This document shows, piece after piece, positions 54,682 through 64,000 of a stretch of 64,000 bases of DNA (its first letter is position 1; every line of letters starts with the position of its first letter). This stretch comes from Antrihabitans cavernicola (GTDB lineage: Bacteria > Actinomycetota > Actinomycetes > Mycobacteriales > Mycobacteriaceae). A model generated the notes under the pieces. It was given only the letters and a program-made list of their open reading frames with translations, did no database searches and was not told where the DNA came from. The stretch covers positions 372,001 through 436,000 of the forward strand of contig NZ_VLNY01000004.1 of the NCBI RefSeq assembly GCF_008297975.1, read 5' to 3'. The translations under genes and the position numbers were made by a program.

Positions 54682-54912
54682 GTGCTCGTTCTGACGCTAC
54701 TTCTGGCGGCAGTGGGGTTCGCGCTTCTGGTCATCGCGTTGATCACCGGGTCGGTGGTGTGGGCGTGGATCTGCATCACCGTCTGCATCATCGGCGCGTT
54801 GCTTCTGCTGGCAAGCGCATTGAGTCGACGTGATCGCGGTGGCAGCTCCGAGCCTGCGGCGAGTGCTCCGGCGGTTCAGCAACAGCAGCGAGGCAGGCAT
54901 TCGCGACCCTAG
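54682..54912 (+). CDS. Small membrane protein downstream of wag31
   Basis: A 76-residue protein with two closely packed hydrophobic helices (LVLTLLLAAVGFALLVIALI and VWAWICITVCIIGALLLLAS) and a basic, Gln-rich cytoplasmic tail (RRDRGGSS, QQQQRGRHSRP). It resembles the Rv2144c-type small membrane protein found after wag31. GTG 54682 has GAGG eight bases before. Function is unknown; position suggests polar growth or envelope. Confidence 0.75.
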   Translation: MLVLTLLLAAVGFALLVIALITGSVVWAWICITVCIIGALLLLASALSRRDRGGSSEPAASAPAVQQQQRGRHSRP

Positions 54913-54947
54913 CGAATCTGCTTGACCGCGCTCGCTAGAATTGGCAA

Positions 54948-55152
54948 CACCACACAGGTGTCGATCCGGCCATCACCGGGGAGCCTTCGGAAGAACGGTC
55001 GCGAAGCGGCCCAGTAGAACCGAACGGGTGAGCCCGTCACAGCTCATGAGAGCGGCCTCGGCAGTTGCGAGGCAAGCGGGGTGGTACCGCGGTGGCAACG
55101 CAAACAGCGTTGCCGTCGTCCCCGTGCCGATACGGGCACGAGGAGCGCGGAC
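54948..55152 (+). ncRNA. T-box leader of ileS with ultrashort stem I
   Basis: CCGG-CCATCA-CCGG (54966-54979) forms a minimal stem I whose loop exposes the isoleucine specifier ATC (54972-54974). The canonical T-box GGTGGTACCGCGG (55080-55092) carries TGGT to pair with the ACCA end of uncharged tRNA-Ile. A hairpin CGTGCC/GGCACG then sits directly before the GAGGAG ribosome site. This is the actinobacterial translational T-box class: uncharged tRNA exposes the ribosome site and raises IleRS. A TAGAAT (54936-54941) is the likely -10. Confidence 0.93.
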
Positions 55153-58100
55153 GTGACTGAGCAGGATCCGACGAAGAAGTATCCGCTGGTCGATCTGACC
55201 GACGGTGCTACCTCCGGGGTCAAGTTCCCCGAGCTCGAGGAGCGCGTCCTCGCCGAATGGGCATCGGACGACACCTTCCGCGCCAGCATCGCGAACCGTG
55301 ACGGTGCACCGGAGTTCGTCTTCTACGACGGCCCGCCCTTCGCCAACGGACTTCCGCACTACGGTCATCTCCTCACCGGCTACGTCAAGGATCTGGTACC
55401 CCGCTACCAGACCATGCGCGGCAAGAAGGTGGAGCGCCGCTTCGGCTGGGACACGCACGGCCTGCCGGCCGAGTTGGAAGCCGAGAAGCAACTCGGCATC
55501 AAGGACAAGTCCGAGATCGATGCCATGGGTCTCGCGGAGTTCAACGCCTACTGCAAGTCGTCGGTGCTGCGTTATACCGACGAGTGGCGCGCCTATGTGA
55601 CCCGGCAGGCTCGGTGGGTCGATTTCGACAACGATTACAAGACCCTCGATCTCGACTTCATGGAGTCGGTCATGTGGGCCTTCAAGGAACTGCACAACAA
55701 GGGCCTGATCTACCAGGGCTTCAGGGTGCTGCCCTACAGCTGGTACGAGCAGACCCCGCTGTCCAACCAGGAAACCCGCCTGGACGACGCGTACAAGATG
55801 CGACAGGACCCTGCCGTCACTGTCGACATGCTGCTCAGCGCGCCGGGATCGTCGGTAGACGGTGCGAACGCGCTCATCTGGACCACCACGCCGTGGACGC
55901 TGCCGTCCAACCTGGCGATCGCGGTGCACCCGGACACCGACTATGTCCAGGTGGCGGCACCCGACGGTAAGCGCTACGTGCTCGCCAAGGAGCGGCTGGG
56001 TCATTACGCCCGTGAGCTGGGCGACGAGCCGGAAGTAGTGTCCGTGCACAAGGGTGCCGACCTGGTCGGTCTCTCGTACACGCCGCCTTTCGACTTCTTC
56101 CACGGTCCGGGCAAGGGCCACGAGAACGCGCACAGGGTGCTTGCCGCCGACTACGTGACGACCGACTCGGGTACCGGAATCGTCCACCTCGCACCGGCAT
56201 TCGGTGAAGAGGACATGGACGTCGCGACCGCCAACGGCATCGAGATCGTGCAACCGCTCGATCAGGGCGGCAAGTTCACGTCGATGGTGCCGCCGTACGA
56301 GGGCCTGATGGTGTTCGATGCGAACCCGGTGATCATCAAGGATCTCAAAGCCTCCGGAAAGCTGTTGCGGCACGAGACGATCGAGCACTCGTACCCGCAC
56401 AGTTGGCGTTCCGGTCAGCCACTGATCTACATGGCAGTGCCGTCGTGGTTCGTGGCTGTCAAGAAATTCCGCGACCGGATGGGTGAGCTGAACCAGGAGA
56501 TCACCTGGGTACCGGAGCACATGCGCGACGGTCAGTTCGGTAAATGGCTCGCCGGTGCGCACGATTGGAACATCAGCCGAAACCGTTACTGGGGCAGTCC
56601 GATTCCGGTCTGGGTCTCCGACGATCCCGAATACCCGCGCATCGACGTCTACGGATCGCTCGACGACTTGGAGCGCGACTTCGGCGTGCGACCGACCGAT
56701 CTGCATCGGCCTGCAATCGACCTGCTGACCCGGCCCAACCCCGACGACCCGACGGGCAAGTCGACGATGCGTCGCACGCCCGAGGTGCTCGACTGCTGGT
56801 TCGACTCCGGTTCGATGCCGTTCGCTCAGGTGCATTACCCGTTCGAGAACCAGGACTGGTTCATCGGGGCGAGCGAAGCGACGGGGGAATCCAGCACAGG
56901 GCATTACCCGGGCGACTTCATCGTCGAGTACAACGGCCAGACCAAGGGCTGGTTCTACAACCTGCACGTGATGGCGACCGCGCTGTTCGACAGGCCTGCC
57001 TTCAGAACCGTTGTGGCACACGGCATCGTCCTGGGCGACGACGGTCTGAAGATGAGCAAGTCGCTGCGCAATTATCCGGACGTCAACGAAGTGTTCGATC
57101 GTGACGGCTCGGACGCCATGCGCTGGTTCCTGATGAGTTCGCCGATCCTGCGCGGTGGCAACCTGATCGTCACCGAGCGCGGTATCCGCGAAGGTGCGAG
57201 TCAGGCGCTGCGGCCGTTGTGGAACGCATGGACGTTCCTGCAGCTGTATGCGTCGAAGCCCGGTGTGTCGCGTACGGATTCGACGCACGTGCTCGATCGC
57301 TACGTGCTCGCAAAACTGTCGGCGTGCCGTGACGCGATGACGGATGCGCTGGAGGTCAACGACATCTCGGGCGCGTGCGACGAACTGCGCTCGTTCTGCG
57401 ATGCACTGACCAATTGGTATGTGCGGCGGTCGCGTTCGCGGTTCTGGGACGAGGATCGCGACGCGATCGACACGCTGCACACGGTGCTCGAAGTGGTCAC
57501 TCGGCTGTCGGCACCGCTGTTGCCGCTGATCTCCGAGGTGATCTGGCGCGGACTCACGGGCGGTCGCTCGGTGCATCTCACCGACTGGCCCACCGAGAGC
57601 GAACTGCCCTCGGATCCGGACCTTGTGGATTCGATGGACGAGGTACGCACCGTCTGCTCCACCGTGCTGAGTCTGCGTAAGGCGCAGAACCTGCGCGTGC
57701 GGTTGCCGCTGCCCGAAGTCACGGTTGCTGCGAGCGACGCCGAAAGACTGCGCCCGTTCGCGGACATCATCGCCGACGAGGTCAACGTCAAGAAGGTCGA
57801 TCTCACCGAAAACGTCGATGTGCACGGGCGATTCGAGTTGGTCGTCAATGCCCGCGCCGCCGGGCCGCGGCTGGGCAAGGACGTCCAGACGGTGATCAAG
57901 GCGGTCAAGGCAGGCGAGTGGACGGAGACCGACGGCGTCGTCAGCGCAGCCGGAATAGACCTACTTCCCGAGGAATACACCCAACGTCTGGTTGCCGCCG
58001 AACCCGAATCGACGGCCGCCCTGCCGGGCAACGCCGGTTTGGTCGTCTTGGATTCTGCCGTCACCGAGGAGTTGGAGGCCGAGGGCTGGGCGCGCGACTT

Positions 58101-58320
58101 GATCCGCGAGTTCCAGGACGCCCGCAAGTCGGCTGGGCTGGACGTGTCCGATCGGATCAGCGTCGTGCTGTCGGTGCCCGAAGACAAGACAGCGTGGGCG
58201 CAGACCCACCTCGACTTGATCGCGGGGGAGATCCTGGCCACCACGATCTCGTTGGGTGATGCAGGCAGCACCGCCGTCGAACTCGGTGGCGGGTCGACAG
58301 CCTCGATCACCAAGGCCTGA
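55153..58320 (+). CDS. ileS: Isoleucyl-tRNA synthetase (type 2, long form)
   Basis: A 1055-residue class I synthetase. The HIGH motif is H69-Y-G-H72 in [15 protein letters not shown] lies at 633-637, and an editing (CP1) domain between them shows [20 protein letters not shown]. The C-terminal anticodon-binding and extra domains (about 700-1055) are of the eukaryote-like type 2, typical for actinobacteria and associated with natural mupirocin tolerance. It charges tRNA-Ile. GTG 55153 follows GAGGAG. It is controlled by the T-box leader upstream. Confidence 0.96.
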   Translation: MTEQDPTKKYPLVDLTDGATSGVKFPELEERVLAEWASDDTFRASIANRDGAPEFVFYDGPPFANGLPHYGHLLTGYVKDLVPRYQTMRGKKVERRFGWDTHGLPAELEAEKQLGIKDKSEIDAMGLAEFNAYCKSSVLRYTDEWRAYVTRQARWVDFDNDYKTLDLDFMESVMWAFKELHNKGLIYQGFRVLPYSWYEQTPLSNQETRLDDAYKMRQDPAVTVDMLLSAPGSSVDGANALIWTTTPWTLPSNLAIAVHPDTDYVQVAAPDGKRYVLAKERLGHYARELGDEPEVVSVHKGADLVGLSYTPPFDFFHGPGKGHENAHRVLAADYVTTDSGTGIVHLAPAFGEEDMDVATANGIEIVQPLDQGGKFTSMVPPYEGLMVFDANPVIIKDLKASGKLLRHETIEHSYPHSWRSGQPLIYMAVPSWFVAVKKFRDRMGELNQEITWVPEHMRDGQFGKWLAGAHDWNISRNRYWGSPIPVWVSDDPEYPRIDVYGSLDDLERDFGVRPTDLHRPAIDLLTRPNPDDPTGKSTMRRTPEVLDCWFDSGSMPFAQVHYPFENQDWFIGASEATGESSTGHYPGDFIVEYNGQTKGWFYNLHVMATALFDRPAFRTVVAHGIVLGDDGLKMSKSLRNYPDVNEVFDRDGSDAMRWFLMSSPILRGGNLIVTERGIREGASQALRPLWNAWTFLQLYASKPGVSRTDSTHVLDRYVLAKLSACRDAMTDALEVNDISGACDELRSFCDALTNWYVRRSRSRFWDEDRDAIDTLHTVLEVVTRLSAPLLPLISEVIWRGLTGGRSVHLTDWPTESELPSDPDLVDSMDEVRTVCSTVLSLRKAQNLRVRLPLPEVTVAASDAERLRPFADIIADEVNVKKVDLTENVDVHGRFELVVNARAAGPRLGKDVQTVIKAVKAGEWTETDGVVSAAGIDLLPEEYTQRLVAAEPESTAALPGNAGLVVLDSAVTEELEAEGWARDLIREFQDARKSAGLDVSDRISVVLSVPEDKTAWAQTHLDLIAGEILATTISLGDAGSTAVELGGGSTASITKA

Positions 58321-58341
58321 CGACGTGTCGGTAGGGCGGGG

Positions 58342-58347
58342 TAGTTT
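58342..58347 (+). promoter_or_regulatory. -10 element for leaderless TfoX-N gene
   Basis: TAGTTT ends exactly six bases before ATG 58354 and no Shine-Dalgarno is present. Confidence 0.5.
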
Positions 58348-58353
58348 CTGCCC

Positions 58354-58698
58354 ATGAGCACCAGCAAGGACACGGTTACGTACCTGCTCGGGCAGCTGGA
58401 GCCGCTCGATGTGCGAGCACGACCGATGTTCGGCGAATACGGCCTCTACTGTGACGACAAAGTGGTTGCGTTCGTCTGTGACGATGCGCTGTTCGTGAAG
58501 CCGACCGAGGCTGCCGACGAGTACTCGGATCCGGACTGGCTGGCGCCCGCCTATCCCGGTTCCAAGGACTACCACCGGGTTCCGCAGGAGCGTCTCGAAG
58601 ACGTCGAATGGCTGCAGGAGTTCGTGCAGCGGACGGCGGACGTGTTGCCTGTGCCCAAGAAGAAACCCACCAAGAAGAAGCCGCCGAAGCAGAAGTAG
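58354..58698 (+). CDS. TfoX N-terminal domain protein
   Basis: A 114-residue protein with the TfoX_N profile: [45 protein letters not shown] and [20 protein letters not shown]. It ends in a strongly basic tail ([14 protein letters not shown]) that could bind nucleic acid. In gamma-proteobacteria the two-domain TfoX controls competence; stand-alone N-domains in actinobacteria have no assigned role. It precedes dinB by five bases, so they may be co-transcribed. Confidence 0.85.
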   Translation: MSTSKDTVTYLLGQLEPLDVRARPMFGEYGLYCDDKVVAFVCDDALFVKPTEAADEYSDPDWLAPAYPGSKDYHRVPQERLEDVEWLQEFVQRTADVLPVPKKKPTKKKPPKQK

Positions 58699-58703
58699 AG
58701 AGT

Positions 58704-60053
58704 GTGACCGACGAGCCGGACCCGACGCGGAGTCGTCGCTGGGTGTTGCACCTGGACATGGATGCGTTCTTCGCGTCGGTGGAACAGCTGACACGCCCGA
58801 CGCTGCGCGGTCGGCCGGTGCTTGTCGGCGGGTTGGGCGGCCGAGGTGTGGTGGCCGGCTGTAGCTACGAAGCGCGGGTGTTCGGTGCTCGCTCTGCGAT
58901 GCCGATGCATCAGGCACGGCGCATGGTCGGCGGCGCGGCCGTTGTTCTGCCACCGCGCGGCGCCGTCTACTCGGTGGTCAGCAAATCGGTATTCGATGCA
59001 CTACGCGTGCGGATGCCGATCCTGGAACAACTGTCGATGGACGAGGCATTCGGGGAACCGCAGGAACTCGCGGGGGCGACTGCCGCCGAGGTGTGGCAGT
59101 TCTGCGAGGAACTGCGTGCGCTGGTTCGCGAGCAGACCGGCCTGGTGTCGTCCATCGGTGCGGGCAACGGGAAGCAGATCGCCAAGATTGCATCCGGACT
59201 GGCGAAACCCGATGGGGTGCGGGTGGTTTCGCCCGCCGAACAGACAGATCTGCTGGCCTCGCTGCCGGTGCGCAAGTTGTGGGGGATAGGGCCGGTCGCC
59301 GAAGGCAAGCTGCGCAAACTCGGAATCGAGACCATCGGCGGGTTCGCCGCGATGCCCGAGTCGGAGGCGGCGTCGATTCTCGGCAACAGCGTCGGCACCG
59401 GCCTGCATCGGCTTGCCCAGGGCATCGACGACCGCGCGGTCGCAGAGCGTGCGGAAGCGAAACAGGTGAGTGCGGAGACCACGTTCGCCGTAGACCTCAT
59501 CACCATCGGCTCTCTGCGGACCGCCGTCGATTCGATTGCCGCATCGGCCATCGAGCGGCTTCGCAAGGACGGACGAGCCGCGCGCACGGTGATCTTGAAG
59601 CTCAAGAAGTCCGATATGAGTGTGATCACCCGATCGGTGACGCTCCCGTATGCGACGGGTGAGCCCGCCGCCCTCGTCGCGGCGGCCCAGCGATCGGTGA
59701 TCGATCCGGAAGAGTTGGGGCCCATCCGGCTGGTCGGTGTCGGGCTCGGCGGCCTGTCGACGGTGCGGCAGGGTTCGCTGTTTCCCGAACTCGATTCCGG
59801 GACGCCTGCGAGTTCCGCAAACGCCGAACCTGCCGCAGAACACGAGGCCGAGGAGGTACACGACCGGCCGGTCTGGCACCCGGGGATCGATGTCACGCAC
59901 CCCGATTTCGGGCACGGCTGGGTCCAGGGTGCAGGTCACGGAGTGGTAACAGTTCGATTCGAGACGCGCTCTACCGGGCCCGGACCTGCGCGAACCTTCC
60001 CAGCCGACGATCCCCAGCTGGCCAGGGCCGATGCTGTGGACAGCCTGCAATGA
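58704..60053 (+). CDS. dinB: DNA polymerase IV (DinB/DinX, Y family)
   Basis: A 449-residue translesion polymerase. Catalytic carboxylates: D18 in [13 protein letters not shown] and D113-E114 in [23 protein letters not shown] lies in the fingers. The thumb HhH region is [20 protein letters not shown] and the little finger spans about 245-350. QGSLFPEL near residue 355 is a probable beta-clamp binding motif. About 90 residues then extend beyond it, with an acidic linker and a small [20 protein letters not shown] motif domain. It corresponds to DinX/Rv1537 and would bypass damaged bases. GTG 58704 is chosen just after the TfoX gene. Confidence 0.93.
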   Translation: MTDEPDPTRSRRWVLHLDMDAFFASVEQLTRPTLRGRPVLVGGLGGRGVVAGCSYEARVFGARSAMPMHQARRMVGGAAVVLPPRGAVYSVVSKSVFDALRVRMPILEQLSMDEAFGEPQELAGATAAEVWQFCEELRALVREQTGLVSSIGAGNGKQIAKIASGLAKPDGVRVVSPAEQTDLLASLPVRKLWGIGPVAEGKLRKLGIETIGGFAAMPESEAASILGNSVGTGLHRLAQGIDDRAVAERAEAKQVSAETTFAVDLITIGSLRTAVDSIAASAIERLRKDGRAARTVILKLKKSDMSVITRSVTLPYATGEPAALVAAAQRSVIDPEELGPIRLVGVGLGGLSTVRQGSLFPELDSGTPASSANAEPAAEHEAEEVHDRPVWHPGIDVTHPDFGHGWVQGAGHGVVTVRFETRSTGPGPARTFPADDPQLARADAVDSLQ

Positions 60054-60147
60054 CGGTAGCGTGGGGAACTCGAGCAGGAGGGCTGTCGCACGGCCGCACC
60101 TGCCATAGTGGACAGAACACCCAGACCCGACCGCAAAGGACGAGCAG

Positions 60148-60660
60148 TTGAAGCTTCGCAACACCAGCCGCGCAATGGTCGCAGGCATGGCCATCGCCGC
60201 GGCCCTCACCATGACCGCGTGTAGTTCGGACGACAACAGCGCGGGCGCAACGTCGAGTGCTGCCGCAACTTCGGCTGCGCAGACGACCACGGCTGCTGCC
60301 AACGCCAACATCCCGCCGGCGCCCACCGCCGACGAGCTGAATGCGATGCTGCAGAAGGGTCTCGATCCCTCGATCCCCGCGACCGAGAAGACCGACATGA
60401 TCCAGGGCTCCGAAGCGGATCCCGACCTGATCAACCGGGTCGCCACCGCCGTTGCGCAGAACAACGCGACGGTCAAGGTCACCGAGGTGCAGGACGCACA
60501 CGACGGCACCGCCATCGCGAAGGCAGACGTGACCTTCAACGGTCAGACCAACGTCAACGCCGTCCAGTTGGTGTTCGACAACGGCAAGTGGAAGCTGGAC
60601 AAGGGCTTTGCGTGCAACATCGTGCAGATCGCACAGCTGCAGTCGGCTGCCTGCCCGTAA
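60148..60660 (+). CDS. MTB12/CFP2-like lipoprotein
   Basis: A 170-residue lipoprotein with lipobox MTAC (C25) after AMVAGMAIAAALT, then a Thr/Ala/Ser-rich linker and a globular domain from about residue 55. The domain PTADELNAMLQKGLDPSIPA followed by a GxEADPDLINRV-like helix resembles the mycobacterial secreted antigen MTB12/CFP2. Two Cys near the C-terminus (FACNIVQIA, QSAACP) may form a disulfide. The start is TTG 60148, with AAAGGA seven bases upstream. Function is unknown; a strong terminator follows. Confidence 0.8.
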   Translation: MKLRNTSRAMVAGMAIAAALTMTACSSDDNSAGATSSAAATSAAQTTTAAANANIPPAPTADELNAMLQKGLDPSIPATEKTDMIQGSEADPDLINRVATAVAQNNATVKVTEVQDAHDGTAIAKADVTFNGQTNVNAVQLVFDNGKWKLDKGFACNIVQIAQLQSAACP

Positions 60661-60677
60661 TTTCGTGCACTGACAAG

Positions 60678-60717
60678 CGATGCCGGTGTCCCCGAGGGGA
60701 CGCCGGCATCGTTGTTT
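60678..60717. terminator. Strong terminator between convergent lipoprotein genes
   Basis: CGATGCCGG (60678-60686) pairs with CCGGCATCG (60703-60711), extended by GTCCC/GGGAC around a CGAG loop and followed by TTGTTTT. It serves the plus-strand gene and possibly the opposite one. Confidence 0.88.
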
Positions 60718-60743
60718 TCGGACTAGGTACCCGTTGTTTCGGC

Positions 60744-61532
60744 CTACATACCTGGAGCGCCGCGCAGTCGATCCACCTGTTTGACGGTCACGTCGGTCAG
60801 CACCTTTGGGTCGATGGGCTGTTGACCGGTCGCGGAGATCTGCACGACGGTCGAGCCGACCACGGCGACGACCACGTCGGAGATCAGGGTGAGACCCTCG
60901 CTGGTTGTGGTAGCTCGAATCGAGACCGAGGCGTCACCGGCTGCCGGCTGATCGTTGCCGGCGAGCTTGTAATCGACATGGATTCCGTCGGCGTCGGTGC
61001 CGGAGTACGACAGGCATGATCCGAACAGGTCCTGTACGTGCGCGAACGCGCCTGCAGCACCGGTACTCGGGTAGCTCGCGGCATCGATGTCGATGCTGGA
61101 GAAGTTGGGCCCGGTGAAGCGGGATACGGCGTGTGCGGCGGATCCGCCCTGCTGATCCGAGATCGGCGACAGCACAGCCGCGCATTGGGCGGGATCGGTA
61201 TGCGACTTGTCCGGCTTGTCGGCATCCGGGCCGCTGGGTGCGGAGGGGTCTTGCGTCGGATCCGCGATCGGATTGAACCCGGCAGGCAGGTCGCGCGCCG
61301 CCAGCAACGCTGCAGCCAACTTCGTCGAATCGGTGATCGCGGGTGCCGACGGCGTCGCTGGAGCGCTCACAGACGGTTTCAGCGGTGCGGACGGGGCTGC
61401 GTCGGTCGGCTTGTCAGGCGACGACGAGCACGCCATCACGGTGGTCGCGACCGCCAGCCCCGTCAGTACGGCGAGTGGGATTCTGGTGTTGTTGGCTGCG
61501 GCGGGCAGGAGCGGAGCGACTCGGGGATTCAT
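60744..61532 (-). CDS. Lipoprotein, sensor-domain-like, unknown function
   Basis: A 262-residue putative lipoprotein with signal LAVLTGLAVATTVMAC (C35). A Pro/Ser/Ala linker is followed by a domain LAAALLAARDLPAGFNPIAD, CAAVLSPISDQQGGSAAHAV, FAHVQDLFGSCLSYSG and TLISDVVVAVVGSTVVQISA. The paired cysteines and the DLP-x-GF start recall PknH-type extracellular sensor domains and other mycobacterial lipoproteins, but similarity is weak by eye. ATG 61532 overlaps the preceding lipoprotein stop (ATGA), so both are co-translated. Confidence 0.75.
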   Translation of the reverse strand: MNPRVAPLLPAAANNTRIPLAVLTGLAVATTVMACSSSPDKPTDAAPSAPLKPSVSAPATPSAPAITDSTKLAAALLAARDLPAGFNPIADPTQDPSAPSGPDADKPDKSHTDPAQCAAVLSPISDQQGGSAAHAVSRFTGPNFSSIDIDAASYPSTGAAGAFAHVQDLFGSCLSYSGTDADGIHVDYKLAGNDQPAAGDASVSIRATTTSEGLTLISDVVVAVVGSTVVQISATGQQPIDPKVLTDVTVKQVDRLRGAPGM

Positions 61533-62458
61533 CGGCCCCATTGGACCAGGTTGCTGGTGGTCTGTCGGAGCCTGGTCGACGTCTTCGGGTCGCGCAGGTC
61601 CTGCGAGCCGCCGATCGTCACCGAGCCGTCGACCGGCAACGGCAGCGACAGATCCAGCGTCACCTTGCCGCTGCCGTGTGACGCGTAGGCGTCGATGTCG
61701 AGCATTCCCGCGCCGTTGGGCAGGTTCCACACCGGCGCTTTCGGTGTCTGGCTCACGTCCAGACCGATCGTGAGGCGATTGCCGTCGCGTTCCTGCAGTG
61801 TTGCGGTGGTCACCTGGTCCAGGGTTACCCCGCCGGTGATCTGCTGGCGAATCGTCCATACAGCGCCGGCGCCGACGGGATCCTTCGGGAACGCCACAGC
61901 TAGAAAGACCGCCTGATATAGCGCCTGCTCGATTGCCGAGCGCGCATTGTCGACGGCCTTGGCCGACGGTCGAATTCGCAGTGCGGTGACGGCGCCGAAC
62001 GGATCGACTGTGAGTCCGGCATGCGAACCTGCCGACGGGCCAAGGTCTTTCGCGAGGGCGGCGTCAGGGGTGGTGACCTTGCCCAGCGTCATGCCGATCC
62101 CTTCGTTGCCGAGGGCAGCGGTCAGCGGAATCGCAAGCGGCGGTGCGGAAAAGTCTTGGTTCGGTAGGTCGTCGATCTGCTGCTGGACGCGGAAGTCGGT
62201 GCGTAGCGTCACCTGCTGAGAGGCGTCGGGTGCGACGCGGGGCCCGAGTACTTCGCGCGGCTCGTTGCCGGGATCGACCAACGACGTTGTCACAGCAGAG
62301 ATCGGTACCGTCACCTCTTCGCCTGCCGACTCGGTGCTGTCGCCCTCACCTGTCACAGGATCGGACGTGTCGGCGCAGCCGGCAACCAGGGTGGCGACAG
62401 TAAGGGCCGTCGCGAGCACCAGCATCCGGAGTCGAACCGGACTCGACATCACCGTCAC
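61529..62458 (-). CDS. Lipoprotein, unknown function
   Basis: A roughly 309-residue lipoprotein with lipobox LVAGC after [19 protein letters not shown]. The mature part begins with an acidic linker, then [37 protein letters not shown], a central [20 protein letters not shown] and C-terminal beta-rich [19 protein letters not shown]. No catalytic motif is visible. GTG 62458 is chosen because TAACCT ends six bases before it (leaderless); ATG 62449 is an alternative. It takes the place where M. tuberculosis carries ansA, between dinX and lspA. Confidence 0.75.
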   Translation of the reverse strand: MTVMSSPVRLRMLVLATALTVATLVAGCADTSDPVTGEGDSTESAGEEVTVPISAVTTSLVDPGNEPREVLGPRVAPDASQQVTLRTDFRVQQQIDDLPNQDFSAPPLAIPLTAALGNEGIGMTLGKVTTPDAALAKDLGPSAGSHAGLTVDPFGAVTALRIRPSAKAVDNARSAIEQALYQAVFLAVAFPKDPVGAGAVWTIRQQITGGVTLDQVTTATLQERDGNRLTIGLDVSQTPKAPVWNLPNGAGMLDIDAYASHGSGKVTLDLSLPLPVDGSVTIGGSQDLRDPKTSTRLRQTTSNLVQWGR

Positions 62459-62464
62459 GCACAC

Positions 62465-62470
62465 AGGTTA
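62465..62470 (-). promoter_or_regulatory. -10 element for the minus-strand lipoprotein operon
   Basis: On the minus strand TAACCT is followed by six bases and GTG 62458, the same leaderless spacing seen for other genes here. Confidence 0.4.
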
Positions 62471-62476
62471 CGGGGA

Positions 62477-62518
62477 CTTCGCGTACACGCGGTGGGCCCT
62501 TCGCGTACACGCGGTGGG
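62477..62518. repeat. Two tandem copies of a 20-bp repeat in the lspA upstream region
   Basis: CTTCGCGTACACGCGGTGGG occurs at 62477-62496 and 62499-62518, two bases apart (period 22, two helical turns). Each copy contains the small dyad GCGT-AC-ACGC. The repeats lie between the divergent lipoprotein operon and lspA. Confidence 0.85.
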
Positions 62519-62548
62519 AGCTCTGCCCGGATAGGGGATGATGGTGTG

Positions 62549-63127
62549 GTGAGTACTGACCGACCTGCAGGCGAGGAAGCGCAGGCAAATCCCGCGTCGA
62601 CGCCCGATCCGGACGTTTCCCCGCCCGCACAGAGCCCCATTCGGTTGCGAATGCTGCTGGCGATCGCTGCCGTGCTGCTCGCATTCGACCTCGTCACCAA
62701 GATCCTCGTAGTCCAGTTCATCGAACCTGGCAACCCGATCCGGATCATCGGCGACGTGGTGACCCTGAAGCTGATCCGCAATCCCGGCGCTGCCTTCTCG
62801 ATGGCGACGGGGATGACGTGGTTGCTCAGCCTGGTCGCGGTCGGCGTGGTGATCGGCGTGGTGCGATTCGGTCGAAAGCTGCGCTCGCTGTGGTGGGCGA
62901 TCGGGCTCGGCATGGTGCTCGGCGGTGCGCTCGGCAACTTGATCGATCGTTTCTTCCGCGCACCGGGTCCGATGCAGGGCCACGTCGTCGACTTCGTCTC
63001 GGTCGGTTGGTGGCCGGTGTTCAACGTCGCGGATTCCGGCATCGTGTGCGGCGCTGTCCTTTTGGTCGCGCTCACCCTGTTCGGTTTCGAGCCTGACGGC
63101 ACTCGGCGAACCGCAGAGTCGGCGTGA
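62549..63127 (+). CDS. lspA: Lipoprotein signal peptidase II
   Basis: A 192-residue membrane aspartyl peptidase with four transmembrane helices after a 30-residue polar N-terminus. The catalytic aspartates are D148 in [10 protein letters not shown] and D162 in [21 protein letters not shown] and [10 protein letters not shown] are conserved loops. It removes signal peptides from diacylated prolipoproteins such as LppM and the three neighbours here. GTG 62549 or 62546 are both possible, with AGGGG upstream. It overlaps rluD (GTGA). Confidence 0.93.
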   Translation: MSTDRPAGEEAQANPASTPDPDVSPPAQSPIRLRMLLAIAAVLLAFDLVTKILVVQFIEPGNPIRIIGDVVTLKLIRNPGAAFSMATGMTWLLSLVAVGVVIGVVRFGRKLRSLWWAIGLGMVLGGALGNLIDRFFRAPGPMQGHVVDFVSVGWWPVFNVADSGIVCGAVLLVALTLFGFEPDGTRRTAESA

Positions 63128-64000
63128 GGGAATCCCGGTCCATGCCGGTTCCCGACGGGCTGGACGGAATGCGCGTGGACGCCGGGCTCGCGCGGCTGCT
63201 CGGGCTTTCTCGCACCGCTGTCGCGAGTCTGGCCGAAGACGGGTCGGTGCAGGTGGACGGTTCGGCAGTGATGAAGTCGGACCGCCTTTCCGCGGGTTCC
63301 TGGCTCGAAGTCGAGCTGCCAGAACCCAAGCGTGAGTTGACCATCGATCCGGAACCCGTCGACGGCATGAAGATTCTGTACGCCGACGACGACATCGTGG
63401 CGGTCGACAAGCCCGTCGGCGTCGCGGCACACACCGGCGTCGGCTGGTCAGGTCCGACCGTGGTCGGTGGGTTGGCCGCTGCGGGCTTTCGAATTTCGAC
63501 GTCGGGTGCGCACGAGCGTCAAGGGATCGTGCAGCGGCTCGACGTCGGGACGTCCGGTGTCATGGTGGTGGCCACGTCCGAGCGTGCGTACACCGTGATG
63601 AAGCGGGCGTTCAAGGAACGCACCATCGAGAAGCGGTATCACGCACTCGTGCAGGGGCATCCGGATCCGAGTAGCGGCACCATCGACGCGCCGATCGGTC
63701 GATCGCACAGCAACGACTGGAAGTTCGCCGTCACAGCCGACGGCAAACCCAGCGTCACTCACTACGACACCGTCGAAGCTTTTCAAGCGGCCAGCTTGCT
63801 CGACATTCATCTGGAAACCGGTCGGACACACCAGATTCGCGTGCATTTCGCGGCAATTCGGCACCCATGCTGCGGCGACACCACCTACGGTGCCGATCCG
63901 CGGCTGGCCGAGCGCCTCGGCTTGGAAAGGCAATGGCTGCACGCGCGTTCGCTTGGCTTCGCTCATCCCGCCGACGGTCGTTGGCTCGAGATCACCAGCG
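63124..64000 (+). CDS. rluD: RluD-family 23S rRNA pseudouridine synthase (3' end outside window)
   Basis: At least 292 residues. An N-terminal S4 RNA-binding domain ([20 protein letters not shown]) precedes the RluA catalytic domain: [17 protein letters not shown], catalytic D140 in [24 protein letters not shown] and [17 protein letters not shown] with GDTTYGAD. It isomerises uridines in helix 69 of 23S rRNA. GTG 63124 overlaps the lspA stop; ATG 63142 is an alternative. The last residues lie beyond the window. The lspA-rluD pair matches Rv1539-Rv1540. Confidence 0.93.
   Translation, partial: MRESRSMPVPDGLDGMRVDAGLARLLGLSRTAVASLAEDGSVQVDGSAVMKSDRLSAGSWLEVELPEPKRELTIDPEPVDGMKILYADDDIVAVDKPVGVAAHTGVGWSGPTVVGGLAAAGFRISTSGAHERQGIVQRLDVGTSGVMVVATSERAYTVMKRAFKERTIEKRYHALVQGHPDPSSGTIDAPIGRSHSNDWKFAVTADGKPSVTHYDTVEAFQAASLLDIHLETGRTHQIRVHFAAIRHPCCGDTTYGADPRLAERLGLERQWLHARSLGFAHPADGRWLEITS

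Noticed and set aside
54973-57825. Minus-strand frame of 950 codons opposite ileS
   Set aside because: IleRS motifs on the plus strand are unambiguous; long antisense frames are common in high-GC DNA.

Overview
The window is a 64 kb, high-GC, gene-dense chromosomal segment of a mycolic-acid actinobacterium. It is best explained as a Rhodococcus-like member of the Mycobacteriales. The evidence is a division and cell-wall (dcw) cluster ending in wag31/DivIVA, mannolipid genes (pimB', mptA, an Rv2181-like mannosyltransferase, lppM), a PASTA-bearing PknL, and a carotenoid set with a CrtO-type ketolase of the kind known from Rhodococcus. Gene order closely follows the M. tuberculosis block around Rv2191-Rv2143, joined to an ileS-dinX-lspA-rluD block (Rv1536-Rv1540). 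I did not recognise prophage, insertion sequence, CRISPR, tRNA or rRNA; this is core chromosome.

Region 1 (1-9.9 kb): an Lrp/AsnC-type ligand-binding protein (cut by the window edge), a DnaQ/GIY-YIG nuclease fusion, a twin-CxxC small protein, and a c-di-AMP (ydaO) riboswitch in front of a small secreted NlpC/P60 hydrolase. A RipC-like hydrolase, a membrane-anchored HExxH protein, PimB', two SRPBCC proteins, an ArsA-like ATPase and a CxxCPxC protein follow. Region 2 (9.9-18 kb): ROK glucokinase, PlsC, an orphan type-II lumazine synthase, a GT-C mannosyltransferase, an Rv2179c-like exoribonuclease, class II DAHP synthase, and the divergent pair pknL / Rv2175c-like regulator.

Region 3 (18-33 kb): two minus-strand transcription units mix carotenoid and mannolipid functions. 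One half is idsA-crtI followed by mptA-crtB-hydrolase. The other is GNAT-crtO-cruF-lppM-glycosyltransferase, whose last gene carries a frameshift in a GC-dinucleotide run. Between them lie a small secreted protein, metF, and a divergent MFS exporter/TetR pair with palindromic sites. Together these genes would make C20 and C40 isoprenoids, desaturate, ketolate, hydrate and perhaps glycosylate the carotenoid, while MptA and LppM serve lipomannan.

Region 4 (33-55 kb): a DUF3040 membrane protein, then the dcw cluster mraZ-rsmH-ftsL-ftsI-murE-murF-mraY-murD-ftsW-murG-murC-ftsQ-ftsZ-pgeF-yggS-sepF-yggT-wag31, nearly all on the plus strand with 4-bp overlaps. It makes lipid II and builds the divisome and the polar growth machinery. 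Three tandem 10-bp MraZ boxes precede mraZ, and an inverted repeat lies between ftsQ and ftsZ.

Region 5 (55-64 kb): an ultrashort T-box leader and ileS, a TfoX-N protein, DNA polymerase IV, three lipoproteins, lspA, and rluD running off the end. Several genes have a TANNNT -10 motif 6-7 bases before the start codon, which suggests leaderless transcripts and helped choose starts.
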